Positions 1 to 8,164 of a stretch of 64,000 nucleotides of DNA are shown here, one piece after another. The notes below the pieces were generated by a model. That model did not search any database and was not told the origin of the DNA. It saw only the letters and a list, made by a program, of their open reading frames with translations. The DNA is taken from NCBI RefSeq assembly GCF_003014735.1, contig NZ_PYAX01000011.1, positions 62,001-126,000 of the forward strand, written 5' to 3'. Each line of letters starts with the position of its first letter. The stretch's first letter is position 1. A program made the position numbers and the translations under genes. Source of the DNA: Saccharothrix carnea (lineage in GTDB: Bacteria; Actinomycetota; Actinomycetes; Mycobacteriales; Pseudonocardiaceae).

Positions 1-330
1 CTCAAGGCCGGCCGGTTCTACGTGCAGTTGGCGAGCGAGTCCGACCCCGGCCGGGTGCTCGGGATCATCGCCGAGCACCTGCCCGCCGACGCACGGGTGT
101 TCGTCGGCGTGACCGATCCGATCGACCCCCGGGTCGAGACGCCCGAGGAGGTGCGCGACCGGGTGCTGGAAGCGGCCCGGTTCATCCCCGTCGACCGGTT
201 GGGCACCTGCGACGACTGCGGGTTCGCCCCGTTCGCCGACGACACCTCCACCTCTCGTGACACGGCGTTCGCCAAGATCGCCGCCCGCGTCGAGGGCACG
301 AAGCTGGCCTCGGAGGCATTGGGCCTCTGA
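1..330 (+). CDS. cobalamin-independent methionine synthase (MetE)-like protein, C-terminal fragment
   Basis: Only the last 109 residues lie in the window; the gene begins upstream of base 1. The fragment reads as the end of a MetE/UROD-type TIM barrel: a strand-helix stretch (VFVGVTDPIDPRVETPEEV), then LGTCDDCGFAPF, where the DCGF cysteine matches the C-terminal zinc-ligand cysteine of MetE-type methyltransferases, then a terminal helix. The family moves a methyl or alkyl group to a zinc-bound thiol (homocysteine, or coenzyme M in epoxyalkane:CoM transferases). The short ending suggests the class-II MetE-like group rather than the full 750-residue enzyme. The substrate cannot be decided without the N-terminal half. 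A strong hairpin follows 10 bases after the stop. Confidence 0.75.
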   Translation, partial: LKAGRFYVQLASESDPGRVLGIIAEHLPADARVFVGVTDPIDPRVETPEEVRDRVLEAARFIPVDRLGTCDDCGFAPFADDTSTSRDTAFAKIAARVEGTKLASEALGL

Positions 331-340
331 GCCGCGATTC

Positions 341-385
341 CACGACGTCGGGACCACCGCGACCCGCGGGTGTCCCGGCGTCGTG
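341..385 (+). terminator. hairpin terminator after the MetE-like gene
   Basis: CACGACGTCGGGA at 341-353 pairs with TCCCGGCGTCGTG at 373-385, with one G-T wobble in 13 pairs, starting 10 bases after the TGA. There is no T-tract, which is usual for actinomycete terminators. Confidence 0.7.
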
Positions 386-526
386 CCGTGTGTCCACATC
401 GGACTCCTCTCCCGGTGAACGCGAACAGCAACATGCGAGAAGAGGAAATCCGACATGTAACGCTGTAATGCATGACGAGGCCGGTTCACCCCGATCCACG
501 ACGCGCCGGCGGAGGAGCCGATTCCG

Positions 527-1609
527 ATGCGAGCGAAACTGCTGCGGGCCGGTCTGCGCGGCCTGTCCACCTCACAGGTGCGACAGGTGCGCGCGGTGCG
601 CTACGGCGCGGCCGACCCGGACGTGGCCCGGGTGTACCGGGAACTGGAACGCGACTTCGGCGTGCTCGCGCCGCCGATCGCGCTGCACGCGTCCTCACCC
701 GACGTGCTGGCGGCGAGCTGGCTGGTGCTGCGCGAGACCCTGCTCGTGCCCGGCGCGGTGCCGCGTGAGCGGAAGGAAGCGGTCGCCACCGCCGTGTCGG
801 AGTCCAACAACTGCCCGTTCTGCGTCTCGATGCACTCGTCGATGCTGATCGACCTGGTGGGTTACCGCGACGGCTCGATCCCGGAGCCCGCGGCACGTGC
901 CGCCGCCGAGTGGGCGACCGCGAACGCGACCCCGGACGGAGCGGCCGGGCACCTCGTGCCGTTCGGAGTCGGTGAGGCGCCGGAGATGGTCGGCACGGCG
1001 GTGTTGCTCCAGTACCTGAACCGGATGGTGAACATCTTCCTGGGCGAGCTGCCGTTGCCGCCGGGTGCGCCGGCCGCCGCGATGCCCGTCGTGCGCCGGG
1101 TGCTGGTGTGGCTGATCAAGTCGGCCGAGCGGCAGGGGCCGCGTCCGGGTGCCTCGCTCGACCTGCTGCCCGACGCACCGCTGCCCGAGGACCTGAAGTG
1201 GGCGGAGGGCAACGACGCGATCGCCGGTGCGTACGCGCGTGGCGCGGCGGCCATCGAGGCGGCCGGTCGCCGTTCGGTCGCCGACGAGGTGCGCGCGCTG
1301 GTGCTGGAGCACTTGGCCCGGTGGGACGGCAGGCCGGTGGGCGTGAGCCGGGCGTGGGTGGAGGACGCGATCGCCGTGCTGCCCGCGGACCAGCGGCACG
1401 CCGGGCGGCTGGCACTGCTCACGGCACTGGCGTCGTACCAGATCGACCAGCCCGTCCTGGACCGCTTCCGCGCGGGGCAACCGGACGACCGGTCGCTGGT
1501 CGACCTGACGTCGTGGTCGAGCCTGGCCGCCGCCCGTCGCGTGGGCAGCTGGATGAGGTTCCGCGCGGAAGACGCCCTCCCGCCCGCAGCGCGGTCCACA
1601 CAGGACTGA
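527..1609 (+). CDS. carboxymuconolactone decarboxylase / AhpD-like family protein
   Basis: This is a 360-residue protein with the AhpD redox motif E92-x3-C96-P-F-C99-x3-H103, in which the two cysteines and the histidine form the peroxidase or disulfide-relay site of alkylhydroperoxidase D-like proteins. It is about twice the length of a single AhpD domain. The C-terminal half (about 190-360) is helical, has no CxxC and probably is a degenerate second copy. The start is the ATG 9-10 bases after GGAGGAG at 511-517. It stands alone between the MetE-like terminator and the convergent AraC gene. The likely role is a cytosolic thiol-dependent peroxidase or oxidoreductase; the partner is unknown. 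A decarboxylase role is less likely because the CxxC is intact. Confidence 0.82.
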   Translation: MRAKLLRAGLRGLSTSQVRQVRAVRYGAADPDVARVYRELERDFGVLAPPIALHASSPDVLAASWLVLRETLLVPGAVPRERKEAVATAVSESNNCPFCVSMHSSMLIDLVGYRDGSIPEPAARAAAEWATANATPDGAAGHLVPFGVGEAPEMVGTAVLLQYLNRMVNIFLGELPLPPGAPAAAMPVVRRVLVWLIKSAERQGPRPGASLDLLPDAPLPEDLKWAEGNDAIAGAYARGAAAIEAAGRRSVADEVRALVLEHLARWDGRPVGVSRAWVEDAIAVLPADQRHAGRLALLTALASYQIDQPVLDRFRAGQPDDRSLVDLTSWSSLAAARRVGSWMRFRAEDALPPAARSTQD

Positions 1610-1695
1610 AGGGCACCGGCTTCGCCCGCGCACTTCCCCGGCAGCCCCGGTCGACATCGACCGGCGCTGCCCGCGCACGAGGAGCGGAGTACCGG

Positions 1696-2460
1696 CTAAC
1701 GAGGTGACGGCACGGCCAGCCGGACGTCGGGCGCGGTCCGCGCGTCCAACTCGGGCAGCGCGAGCAGGATCGGCAGGTCCAGCGGCGACGCCGGCCTGGT
1801 CTCGATGTGCGCCTCCGCGGTGCGGCCCGCCCGCACGGAGGACGCCTCGGCGCCGACGAACAACGGCCGCCGCTTCGACGGGTTCGGGTCGAGGTCGTCG
1901 ACCGCGACCACGGCGGCACGGAGGTAGAACCGACCCTCCGGCACCGTCTCCAGCCGATAGGGTCCTGCGCCCTCACGGATGGCGCACGCGACCGGAACCC
2001 CTTGGGCGATCGGGTCCTTGAACGCACCGACGTACACCCGCACGGACGTCCCGGTCTCCGGCACCTCGACCCACCCCGCCACCGAACCGGCCTGGGTGGC
2101 GCACGCGGCACCGGGGAACGACGACGGCGCCAGGATGCCGCCGTGGGACAGCGCGCGGTACCGGGCGGGAGGCATGCCGACGCTGCGGGTGAAGCGGCTG
2201 GTGAACGTGCCGAGGCTGTTGTAGCCCACCATGTACGAGATCTCGGTGACGCTCAACGACGTCTCCAGCAGCAGCTGCTTGGCCTTGGTGAGCCGGATCG
2301 CGGTGAGGAATCGACCTGGCGAGGTGCCGGTCAAGGTCCGGAAGACCCGGGAGAAGTAGAACTTGCTCAATATCGCGGTGTCCGCCATGTCGGCCAGTGA
2401 AAGCGGCTCGTGGTAACGGCTCCACATCGTGTCGATCGCACGCTCTACCGCGCTCTGCAC
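1696..2460 (-). CDS. AraC-type regulator with N-terminal HTH, paralogue 1
   Basis: This 254-residue protein has its AraC double helix-turn-helix at the N-terminus (about 5-105: SLADMADTAILSKFYFSRVF, then VTEISYMVGYNSLGTFTSRF and PARYR). That is the reverse of the classical order. A beta-rich domain of about 140 residues follows (strand patterns SVRVYVGAF, IAQGVPVACAI, GPYRLETVPEGRFYL) and resembles a transthyretin or carboxypeptidase-regulatory-like sandwich; I infer it is the sensor. The GTG at 2460 is chosen because GGAGGG lies 6 bases upstream; the frame stays open further upstream without recognisable sequence. Close paralogues lie at 2783-3565 and 6786-7559 and use equivalent GTG starts. 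Target genes are unknown. Confidence 0.85.
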   Translation of the reverse strand: MQSAVERAIDTMWSRYHEPLSLADMADTAILSKFYFSRVFRTLTGTSPGRFLTAIRLTKAKQLLLETSLSVTEISYMVGYNSLGTFTSRFTRSVGMPPARYRALSHGGILAPSSFPGAACATQAGSVAGWVEVPETGTSVRVYVGAFKDPIAQGVPVACAIREGAGPYRLETVPEGRFYLRAAVVAVDDLDPNPSKRRPLFVGAEASSVRAGRTAEAHIETRPASPLDLPILLALPELDARTAPDVRLAVPSPR

Positions 2461-2782
2461 AACAGTCCCTCCATTCCACTTGCCGAAGCGGTCACGGCGA
2501 GCACCCCCGGCTCCCGTGGCGGCGACCCCCGACGCGTGGTGGCCGGCGGTCGTACCCCGCCTCGACGCCCCCACCGCCGCACCGCCGCCGGGAAATCGGT
2601 GAAACCGGACCGGCAGTCCCCAGGACAACGGCTCGACGTCGGGTGGACGAAGTGCCACGGCCGCATCCGGCGTGCCCCTCGGTGAAACAACCGGCGAACG
2701 GTCTGGCGACCTCCCGACGCGATCTCCCGTCCACCAGCGGCCGTTCGTCCGAGAATGCGCCGCCGGTGTCGGCCGGTCTACT
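2461..2782. other. intergenic stretch between two AraC-type genes
   Basis: No coding pattern with proper third-position bias is visible on either strand. It must hold the promoter of the AraC-type gene that starts at 2460; I see no clear -35/-10 pair or inverted repeat. Confidence 0.5.
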
Positions 2783-3565
2783 TCACGCTTGCGGTGCGGC
2801 CACCGGCCGGAACAGCGCCTGCCGGCGAACCGCGCCGACCACCACCGGTGCCTGCGCCCGATCGCGGATCCGGACGCCGACCCTCAGGTCCTGTCCCGCG
2901 CCGACCGCGATCGCGTGGCCCACTCCCCCGGCGAACCCCGGGTCGGAACACGCCTGCCCGCTCCGCCGCGCGACCACGACACACCGGGTGGCCGTGGCGT
3001 CGACGACCAGCTCGGGATCGCGCGGGTCGCCGACGAGCGCGCTCGACACCGGCGTGCCGCGCGGGATCAGGTCGTCGATCAGACCCACGGTGACCTCGCA
3101 CGGGTCCTCTCGCGCCGGCACCTCCAACGCGCCGACCACCGCGCCGCTGCCGCCGAACCGGGGCATCGGCATAGCGTCGACCCCGAGCGAGCTGGTCTCC
3201 AGCGGGTTGTCGAAGTCGGGCAGCGCGACGGCCGCGAGCAGACCGCTGACCTCGGGGTTGCGGTATTGGGTCGGCGAGAGGCCGACCGCACGGGTGAACC
3301 TGGTGGTGAACGTTCCGACGCTGCTGTACCCGATGACGGACACGATGTCCGAGACATTCATCCAGGTGGTCAGCAGCAACCGTTTAGCCTCGAATAATCG
3401 GATTGCCGCCAGGTACCGGCCCGGCGGCACGCCAACGGCGGCGTGGAACACCCGAGAGAAATGGAAGGGACTGACCAGCGCGACGCCCGCGACATCGCGC
3501 AGCGTGAGTGGCTCGTAGTAATTCGTGCGCATCATCACGATGGCACGCTGAACAGCGTCATGCAC
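2783..3565 (-). CDS. AraC-type regulator with N-terminal HTH, paralogue 2
   Basis: This 260-residue protein has the same architecture as its neighbours. The AraC HTH pair covers about 1-100 (LRDVAGVALVSPFHFSRVF; VSDIVSVIGYSSVGTFTTRF; SPTQYR), followed by a beta-rich domain (CEVTVGLIDDLIPRGTPVSS, LRVGVRIRD). The second domain is the most diverged of the three and lacks the GPY.L..VPxG turn kept by the other two. The GTG at 3565 follows GAAAGG with 8-base spacing and aligns with the GTG starts of the paralogues. It is transcribed leftwards like paralogue 1, 322 bases upstream of it, so each probably has its own promoter. The DNA target and ligand are unknown. Confidence 0.83.
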   Translation of the reverse strand: MHDAVQRAIVMMRTNYYEPLTLRDVAGVALVSPFHFSRVFHAAVGVPPGRYLAAIRLFEAKRLLLTTWMNVSDIVSVIGYSSVGTFTTRFTRAVGLSPTQYRNPEVSGLLAAVALPDFDNPLETSSLGVDAMPMPRFGGSGAVVGALEVPAREDPCEVTVGLIDDLIPRGTPVSSALVGDPRDPELVVDATATRCVVVARRSGQACSDPGFAGGVGHAIAVGAGQDLRVGVRIRDRAQAPVVVGAVRRQALFRPVAAPQA

Positions 3566-5028
3566 GGTCGGCACCTTTCGGAGGGAAGTGCGATAGAATG
3601 AATCGCGAACACGGCCCCGCCACAGTCGGACAACAGAGGAACCGACTGGTCGAAGCCCAAGTGAAAGCCACAACAGCGTGGCACGAACCTGCACACACGC
3701 TTTTCGTGAATACGGCGGTTGTTACTCGCTGCCGATCTCCACCACCCCAGATGGCCTTTGTGCGGAGCCCCACAACTCCGCATCGCGAAGGACGCTAGCA
3801 GGACGGCGTGCCGCTGGTAATTACCCGGGAACCGTTACCGCAATTTGTGAGACGGCCATCGGCCGCTGCGGGCAACGCGTACCACCGCGCGGCGTAGCGC
3901 TACGGCATCCGATCGTCGAGTTGTCCAGCTACGATCACGCACAGTGACGGGTCCGACCGGCCGCCTGGGCGCCCCGAACGAGGCCGGGCAGCACGATCCG
4001 ACCGTCCCGGGGGGTCGTTTCCCGGCCTGGTCGAGCACGATCACGGGCGCCGGACAGGGCGGTGTCGCCGACCTCCGACCAGGTAACCGGCGCCGTGTCG
4101 CTCACGCGACCCCGTCTGCGCCTCCACCTGTCGGGCCGTGCGAGCCGCACGTCCGTCGCGACCGGACCCGAGCCGACCACTCACCCATGATAGTGAATTG
4201 GAATTCAGCGGCCACGACCGGCCCGGCCGATCCCGCGGAATTCCAGCCGACCCGTTCCACCCCGACCACGTCGGGTTCCCGCAGTTCGCCGGGATCGACC
4301 ACACCCCGCGCACCAGAGCGGCCGATCGGCGCCACGACGCCGACTACCAGGTGCGGCGTGCGACAGCTTCTCGACGAATTCCCCCATTCGCGGCAAGAGG
4401 TACCCCGCGAACGCGCCACTTGCCCGACTGATCCACCTGCCATAGCGTTGGCCACGACGCTAGGGATGGTTCCCTTACATCCAGGCGCGCGGTGCAGCCC
4501 GGCGACGAGCTCCAGGCACGAAGGGCCGGGAAGGCGGAAAGAGCGCACACACGCGCGCGAGCGGTCGTCGGCGCCTCCGAGCCCCCGGCGTCGATCTTCC
4601 GCCCGGCCGGCCGGGCGACCACGTTCCCCGAGCCCACCCCGGATCGGCACCCCAGGCCGACTCCGCGGTGGCGCCCGCGGTGGTGGAAGAGGCGGCGAGC
4701 CGAGTCGGTCCCTCCACCACGGGCGAGGCAGTGCAACTCCCCCAGACCACTGCCTCGCCCCATCACGTCCCGCTTCCGCACCGCGCCGCGACCTCCACTC
4801 GTGAGACCCGGACGGACATCCTTTTCGGCACCCCGAACGGTCGGACCGGGCCGGGCCCAACGGCGGCGCGTCACCTCTGCGGCGGGTCGACCGCGGAGCA
4901 GTCGGTCGCGGACAGGCCCCGCGACCCGGCCGTTCCCAGGGCAGGTTCGAATGTGACCACCGGCCCGACCGGGTAGCCGACACACCCGATCGGAGCGTTC
5001 GTGTCACACGATTGCCGACCCTTCGCAT
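3566..5028. other. 1.4-kb stretch without a recognisable gene
   Basis: Several open frames cross this region on both strands (for example 3944-4804 on + and 4102-5028 on -). Their translations are Arg/Pro/Ser-rich, have no domain and lack actinomycete codon bias. The region holds a perfect 13-bp hairpin at 4721-4760 and, at its right end, the TetR promoter. It may be decayed sequence or carry an untranslated RNA. Confidence 0.6.
4721..4760. terminator. orphan hairpin inside the gene-free region
   Basis: GGGCGAGGCAGTG (4721-4733) and CACTGCCTCGCCC (4748-4760) are perfectly complementary over 13 bp around a 14-base loop. No T-tract follows on either strand. The nearest genes are over 300 bases to the right and over 1.1 kb to the left, so it does not end any gene I can see. 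It could terminate a small RNA or be a relic. Confidence 0.5.
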
Positions 5029-5056
5029 AACGTTGTTACGCTACGATAACGGCGTT
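5029..5056. promoter_or_regulatory. candidate TetR operator and promoter region
   Basis: AACGTTGTTA (5029-5038) and TAACGGCGTT (5047-5056) form an inverted repeat matching in 8 of 10 positions per arm with an 8-base spacer, directly before the TetR gene. This suits autorepression. The right arm covers the TTG at 5055, which argues for translation starting at the later GTG (5073). TTGCCG at 5012-5017 could be a -35 element. Confidence 0.5.
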
Positions 5057-5072
5057 GTGCAACACTGTCAAG

Positions 5073-5765
5073 GTGAGTCCACGCAAGCTGGATCCCGAAA
5101 CGCGCGCCGCACTCGTCGACATCGCGGCGAAGCTCCTGGCCGAGCACGGCGCCGAGGCGCTGTCGACGAGGAAGATCGCCGCCGAGGCGGGCACGTCGAC
5201 CATGGCGGTCTACACGCACTTCGGCAGCATGAGCGGCCTGGTCCGGGAGATGGTCCACGAAGGCTTCGCGAGGCTGGAGCGCCAGTTCGCCAAGGTGCGC
5301 CGGACCGACGACCCGGTGGCGGACATGGCCGTGCTCGGCTACGCCTACCGGCAGAACGCCAAGGCGAACTCGCACCTGTACGCGGTGATGTTCGGCGGCC
5401 AGTCGCTGGCCGGGTTCTCGCTCACCGAGGAGGACCGCCAGTACGGCCGGTACACGCTGCTCACCGTCATCGACTGCGCCACCCGCTGCATCGAGGCGGG
5501 CCGGTTCCGCCAGGGCGACCCGCGGCCGATCGCGCACGAGATGTGGATCGCGACGCACGGCGTGGTCAACCTCGAACTCGGCGGCTACCTGATCGACCCG
5601 GCCAACGCCGACCGCTGCTACGACGGGATGCTCAGCAGCCTGCTCGTCGGTGCCGGTGACGAGCAGCGGGCGGTGACGGCGTCGATGGCGGCGTCGAAGA
5701 GGCGCAGGCGGCGCGAGGTCGAGGTCGACCCGGAACCGGCGGAGGCGGTCGCTACCCGGCGCTGA
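5073..5765 (+). CDS. TetR/AcrR-family transcriptional regulator
   Basis: This 230-residue protein has an N-terminal TetR HTH (about 8-55: LVDIAAKLLAEHGAEALSTR, KIAAEAGTSTMAVYTHFGSM) and a helical C-terminal ligand domain with the TetR_C_33-like pattern AMFGGQSLAGF...IATHGVVNLELGGYL (the first residue of that pattern is V here). The last 35 residues are Arg/Glu-rich. The GTG at 5073 is preferred because the palindromic operator covers the only other in-frame start (TTG at 5055, giving 6 more residues); neither has a clear Shine-Dalgarno. Its 3' end overlaps the convergent isomerase-like gene by 14 bases. The targets are probably itself and possibly that neighbour; the ligand is unknown. Confidence 0.85.
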   Translation: MSPRKLDPETRAALVDIAAKLLAEHGAEALSTRKIAAEAGTSTMAVYTHFGSMSGLVREMVHEGFARLERQFAKVRRTDDPVADMAVLGYAYRQNAKANSHLYAVMFGGQSLAGFSLTEEDRQYGRYTLLTVIDCATRCIEAGRFRQGDPRPIAHEMWIATHGVVNLELGGYLIDPANADRCYDGMLSSLLVGAGDEQRAVTASMAASKRRRRREVEVDPEPAEAVATRR

Positions 5766-6444
5766 GCACGTCACCCGGCTCGGCGGGCGGGGCGAACGGA
5801 CCCCACGTGAACGCGGGCAGCCACCGGCCCGGGTCGCCGTTCCAGTCCAGCGCGGTGATCTGCTCGTGGCTGCGGCGCCCGGTGAGCGTGCGGTGGAGGT
5901 CGTGCCGGGAGGCGGTGAGGGTCACGGCGGGCTCACCCGGACCGCACACCCAGTCCGCGCCATCGGACACCACGCGGACGGACGGCAGGCCGTGTCGGCG
6001 CACCGACTCGCCGAACCCGCCGGTCAGCAGGCCGAGCGCACGCCGGTAGGCCACGTGCTCGGTGGGCACCGGTGCGCCGATCGCGTAACGCAGGTCGATC
6101 TCGTGCGTGAACGCGTCCATCACCAGCAGCGAGGGGCCGCGCTCACCGTCGTGGGCGCGCAGGTGCACGTCCACGCCTTCGCCCAGCCGGAGCCACGTGT
6201 CGAGCAACCGCTCGGCCGACGCGTCGGCGGCCGGCACCTCCGGCGGTTCTGCGGACGCCCAGCGGAACGCGCTCACCGTGTTGTCGACCAGGTGCGCCAC
6301 CAGGTCCCGGACCGTCCACTCCGGACAGGCCGGGACCCGAGCGTCGACGGCGGCCCTCGGGTCGGCCAGCAGTGCCTTGACGTTCTCCCGGACGGTGCGG
6401 TACGCGATGTCGTCCGTCACCCGCGCCCAGCTCGTTCCCAGCAT
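5752..6444 (-). CDS. maleylpyruvate isomerase-family mycothiol-dependent enzyme
   Basis: This 230-residue protein matches the mycothiol-dependent maleylpyruvate isomerase (DinB-like four-helix) fold: W-x-V-x-DLVAHLVDNTVSAF near residues 43-60 (His51 a likely metal ligand) and MDAFTHEIDLRYAIG in the middle, which carries the second histidine. A C-terminal sterol-carrier-like region ends in WNGDPGRWLPAFTWGPF. Family members use zinc and mycothiol for thiol transfer or isomerisation. The start is the ATG at 6444, with GAGGAG about 10 bases upstream; earlier in-frame ATGs (6465, 6537) lack a ribosome site. It is tail-to-tail with the TetR gene. The substrate is unknown. Confidence 0.78.
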   Translation of the reverse strand: MLGTSWARVTDDIAYRTVRENVKALLADPRAAVDARVPACPEWTVRDLVAHLVDNTVSAFRWASAEPPEVPAADASAERLLDTWLRLGEGVDVHLRAHDGERGPSLLVMDAFTHEIDLRYAIGAPVPTEHVAYRRALGLLTGGFGESVRRHGLPSVRVVSDGADWVCGPGEPAVTLTASRHDLHRTLTGRRSHEQITALDWNGDPGRWLPAFTWGPFAPPAEPGDVLSAG

Positions 6445-6683
6445 CGGACCCGTGCTCCTCGTCATCGTCGGAATGCCGCGGGGCCCGACCTCGCGTCCCG
6501 GGTTGCCGCCGCGCCCGTGCTCCGCACCAAACCACATGATGCCCGACCCGGCGCCGTGGTCGACCGCACGTGCCGCACTCCGCCATCCGGCCCCGTTCCG
6601 CGCGATCCGGGGTCCTCACCCGCGCGATCCGGGCGGTCGACGCGGTGGCAGGCGGGTACGGGGTGCCGAAGAGGTACTGGACC

Positions 6684-6732
6684 GTTCGCGCGCCCGGTGT
6701 GCCGTTCGCGCGCCCGGTGTGCCGTTCGCGCA
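6684..6732. repeat. 20-bp tandem repeat, 2.4 copies
   Basis: The unit GTTCGCGCGCCCGGTGTGCC occurs at 6684-6703 and 6704-6723, then GTTCGCGCA at 6724-6732. It lies just beyond the terminator of AraC paralogue 3, in noncoding DNA. Confidence 0.85.
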
Positions 6733-6735
6733 GGC

Positions 6736-6772
6736 GGAGGGCCCGTCGTCCGGTCGGGACGGCGGGCCCTCC
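6736..6772 (-). terminator. strong terminator of AraC paralogue 3
   Basis: A 16-bp stem (6736-6751 with 6757-6772, one G-T pair) closes a 5-base loop. It sits 13 bases beyond the stop codon of the leftward AraC gene. Confidence 0.8.
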
Positions 6773-6785
6773 GAGGTGCCGGCGG

Positions 6786-7559
6786 TCAGCTCGCGGCGCC
6801 GGCGTCCAAGGCGACGGTGCGGATGTAAGGCAGTGCGAGCAGCACCGGCGGATCCAGCGTGCCGATCGGGCGCAGGCTCAGGTCTACCTCCGTGACCCGG
6901 GCACCCGCCCGTACCGACACCGGGCCGCACGACGCCACGTTGAGCGCCTGGTCCTGCCCGTACGGCGCCTCCCCGAGCGCCAACTCCCGCCCCAGTGCCA
7001 CGCAGTGCGCGAGCAGGTGCCAGGTGCCGGCGGGGACGTTGGTGATGACGTACGGCCCCGGCCGGTGGAGCATGGTGCAGCGGACGGGTTTGCCCTGCGG
7101 GATCCGTTCCGGGAACAGGCCGAGGAAGATGATTCCCGGCGCACTCCCCGGCGGTGCGTGGATCTCCCCTTGCACGGTGGACGTGTGCGGTTCGGAACTG
7201 CGCCGGGTCAGGGGGATCGGCGGAGTCAACCCGCCCAGTCGGCGGTAGGTCGTCGGCGAGACACCGACGTTGCTGCGGAACCTCGAGCTGAACGTGCCCA
7301 CGCTCGTGTAACCCACCCGATGGCTGATGTCGGTGACAGCCAGGGAGGTGCACACGAGCAGCCGTTTGGCCTCCTGCAGCCGGATCGCGGCCAGGAATCG
7401 GCCCGGCGAGACACCGGTGACCCGCTGGAAAGCGCGGGAGAAGTGGAACTTGCTGTACATCGCGGTCCGGGCCATGTCGTCTATCGTGAACTGCTCGCCC
7501 AGATTCTGGTGCATGAAGTCGATGACACGGCCCACGGCTCTTTCTATTACGCCCTCCAC
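6786..7559 (-). CDS. AraC-type regulator with N-terminal HTH, paralogue 3
   Basis: This 257-residue protein is the third member of the set. The HTH pair is at about 5-105 (IDDMARTAMYSKFHFSRAF; VTDISHRVGYTSVGTFSSRF; SPTTYR). The beta-rich C-terminal domain has IPQGKPVRCTM, GPYVITNVPAGTWHLLAH and a final LDPPVLLALP. The last two patterns align with paralogue 1 (GPYRLETVPEG, LDLPILLALP), showing that the second domain is conserved and not a chance extension. The GTG at 7559 has GGGGG 5 bases upstream and matches the paralogue starts; an ATG at 7571 is the alternative. It is followed by a strong hairpin and stands as a single-gene unit. Confidence 0.85.
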   Translation of the reverse strand: MEGVIERAVGRVIDFMHQNLGEQFTIDDMARTAMYSKFHFSRAFQRVTGVSPGRFLAAIRLQEAKRLLVCTSLAVTDISHRVGYTSVGTFSSRFRSNVGVSPTTYRRLGGLTPPIPLTRRSSEPHTSTVQGEIHAPPGSAPGIIFLGLFPERIPQGKPVRCTMLHRPGPYVITNVPAGTWHLLAHCVALGRELALGEAPYGQDQALNVASCGPVSVRAGARVTEVDLSLRPIGTLDPPVLLALPYIRTVALDAGAAS

Positions 7560-7972
7560 TACGACCCCCATTCGCAGACGCACTGAATGAACGCGGGAAC
7601 TCGTCGCCCGGCACGCGGACGACCCGTCGAGCGGCGATGAACTGACCCGGCGCCGCGCCGAAACCCCCGGTGAAACCCCCTCGGTCACTTAGAGTTTCGC
7701 AAGCTACCAGGGACGCAACAGCCCGCGCAAGGATCGCAGACGCGGTTAACGAGCACGTCCCGTGAGCGCGCGGTCACCGCCCGAATGGTCCGGTGAACGT
7801 TCCTCGCCGCTATTCCTGGTAACGCGGAACAGGAATTCGGTCATTTACACCGGCTATTGATGCGCCTTTCGGGTGACATCGGCACCCGGCGGCCCTCAGG
7901 AGTTCGGGACGGCCCTGCCGACCGACCGCCCCTTGTGGACTCGGGCGGTACGGCTGCGAGCTCCCCGAGGGG
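7560..7972. other. intergenic region upstream of AraC paralogue 3
   Basis: I see no coding sequence. It should contain the promoter of the leftward AraC gene. No convincing promoter hexamers or repeats stand out apart from the terminator starting at 7973. Confidence 0.45.
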
Positions 7973-8009
7973 CCGCGCGGATGGGCCGGTACCAGACCCA
8001 TCCGCGCGG
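7973..8009 (-). terminator. perfect hairpin behind the small Cys-containing ORF
   Basis: CCGCGCGGATGGG (7973-7985) pairs perfectly with CCCATCCGCGCGG (7997-8009) around an 11-base loop, 11 bases beyond the stop codon at 8021. Confidence 0.75.
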
Positions 8010-8020
8010 TAGGCGGTCGC

Positions 8021-8164
8021 TCAGTCCGGGAAGGACGTGCAGGCCGCCGACGCGTTCCACTCCTGCGGGCTGGGGGTCCCGCAGTAGAGCTGGAACGCGG
8101 AATCGACACGGAGCCGTGCCACCGCGGCTGCGCGCGGCGACACTGGCTGGCAGTTCGCGGTCAC
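8021..8164 (-). CDS. very short Cys-containing protein of unknown function
   Basis: This is a candidate 47-residue product. Almost every codon ends in G or C, the signature of real coding DNA here, and a perfect terminator lies just behind the stop. GTG at 8164 has GGGGG 6 bases upstream. The frame stays open to 8473, but codon quality collapses upstream, so a long protein is unlikely. The peptide has three cysteines (TANCQP, QLYCGT, AACTSF), no signal peptide and no membrane segment. I do not recognise it. No modification enzyme is adjacent, so a RiPP role is only a possibility. It could also be the surviving 3' end of a decayed gene. Confidence 0.45.
   Translation of the reverse strand: MTANCQPVSPRAAAVARLRVDSAFQLYCGTPSPQEWNASAACTSFPD

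Noticed and set aside
3944..4804. A 286-codon plus-strand ORF in the gene-free region
   Set aside because: Translation is Ser/Pro/Arg/Thr-rich with no domain, poor third-position GC and no ribosome site.
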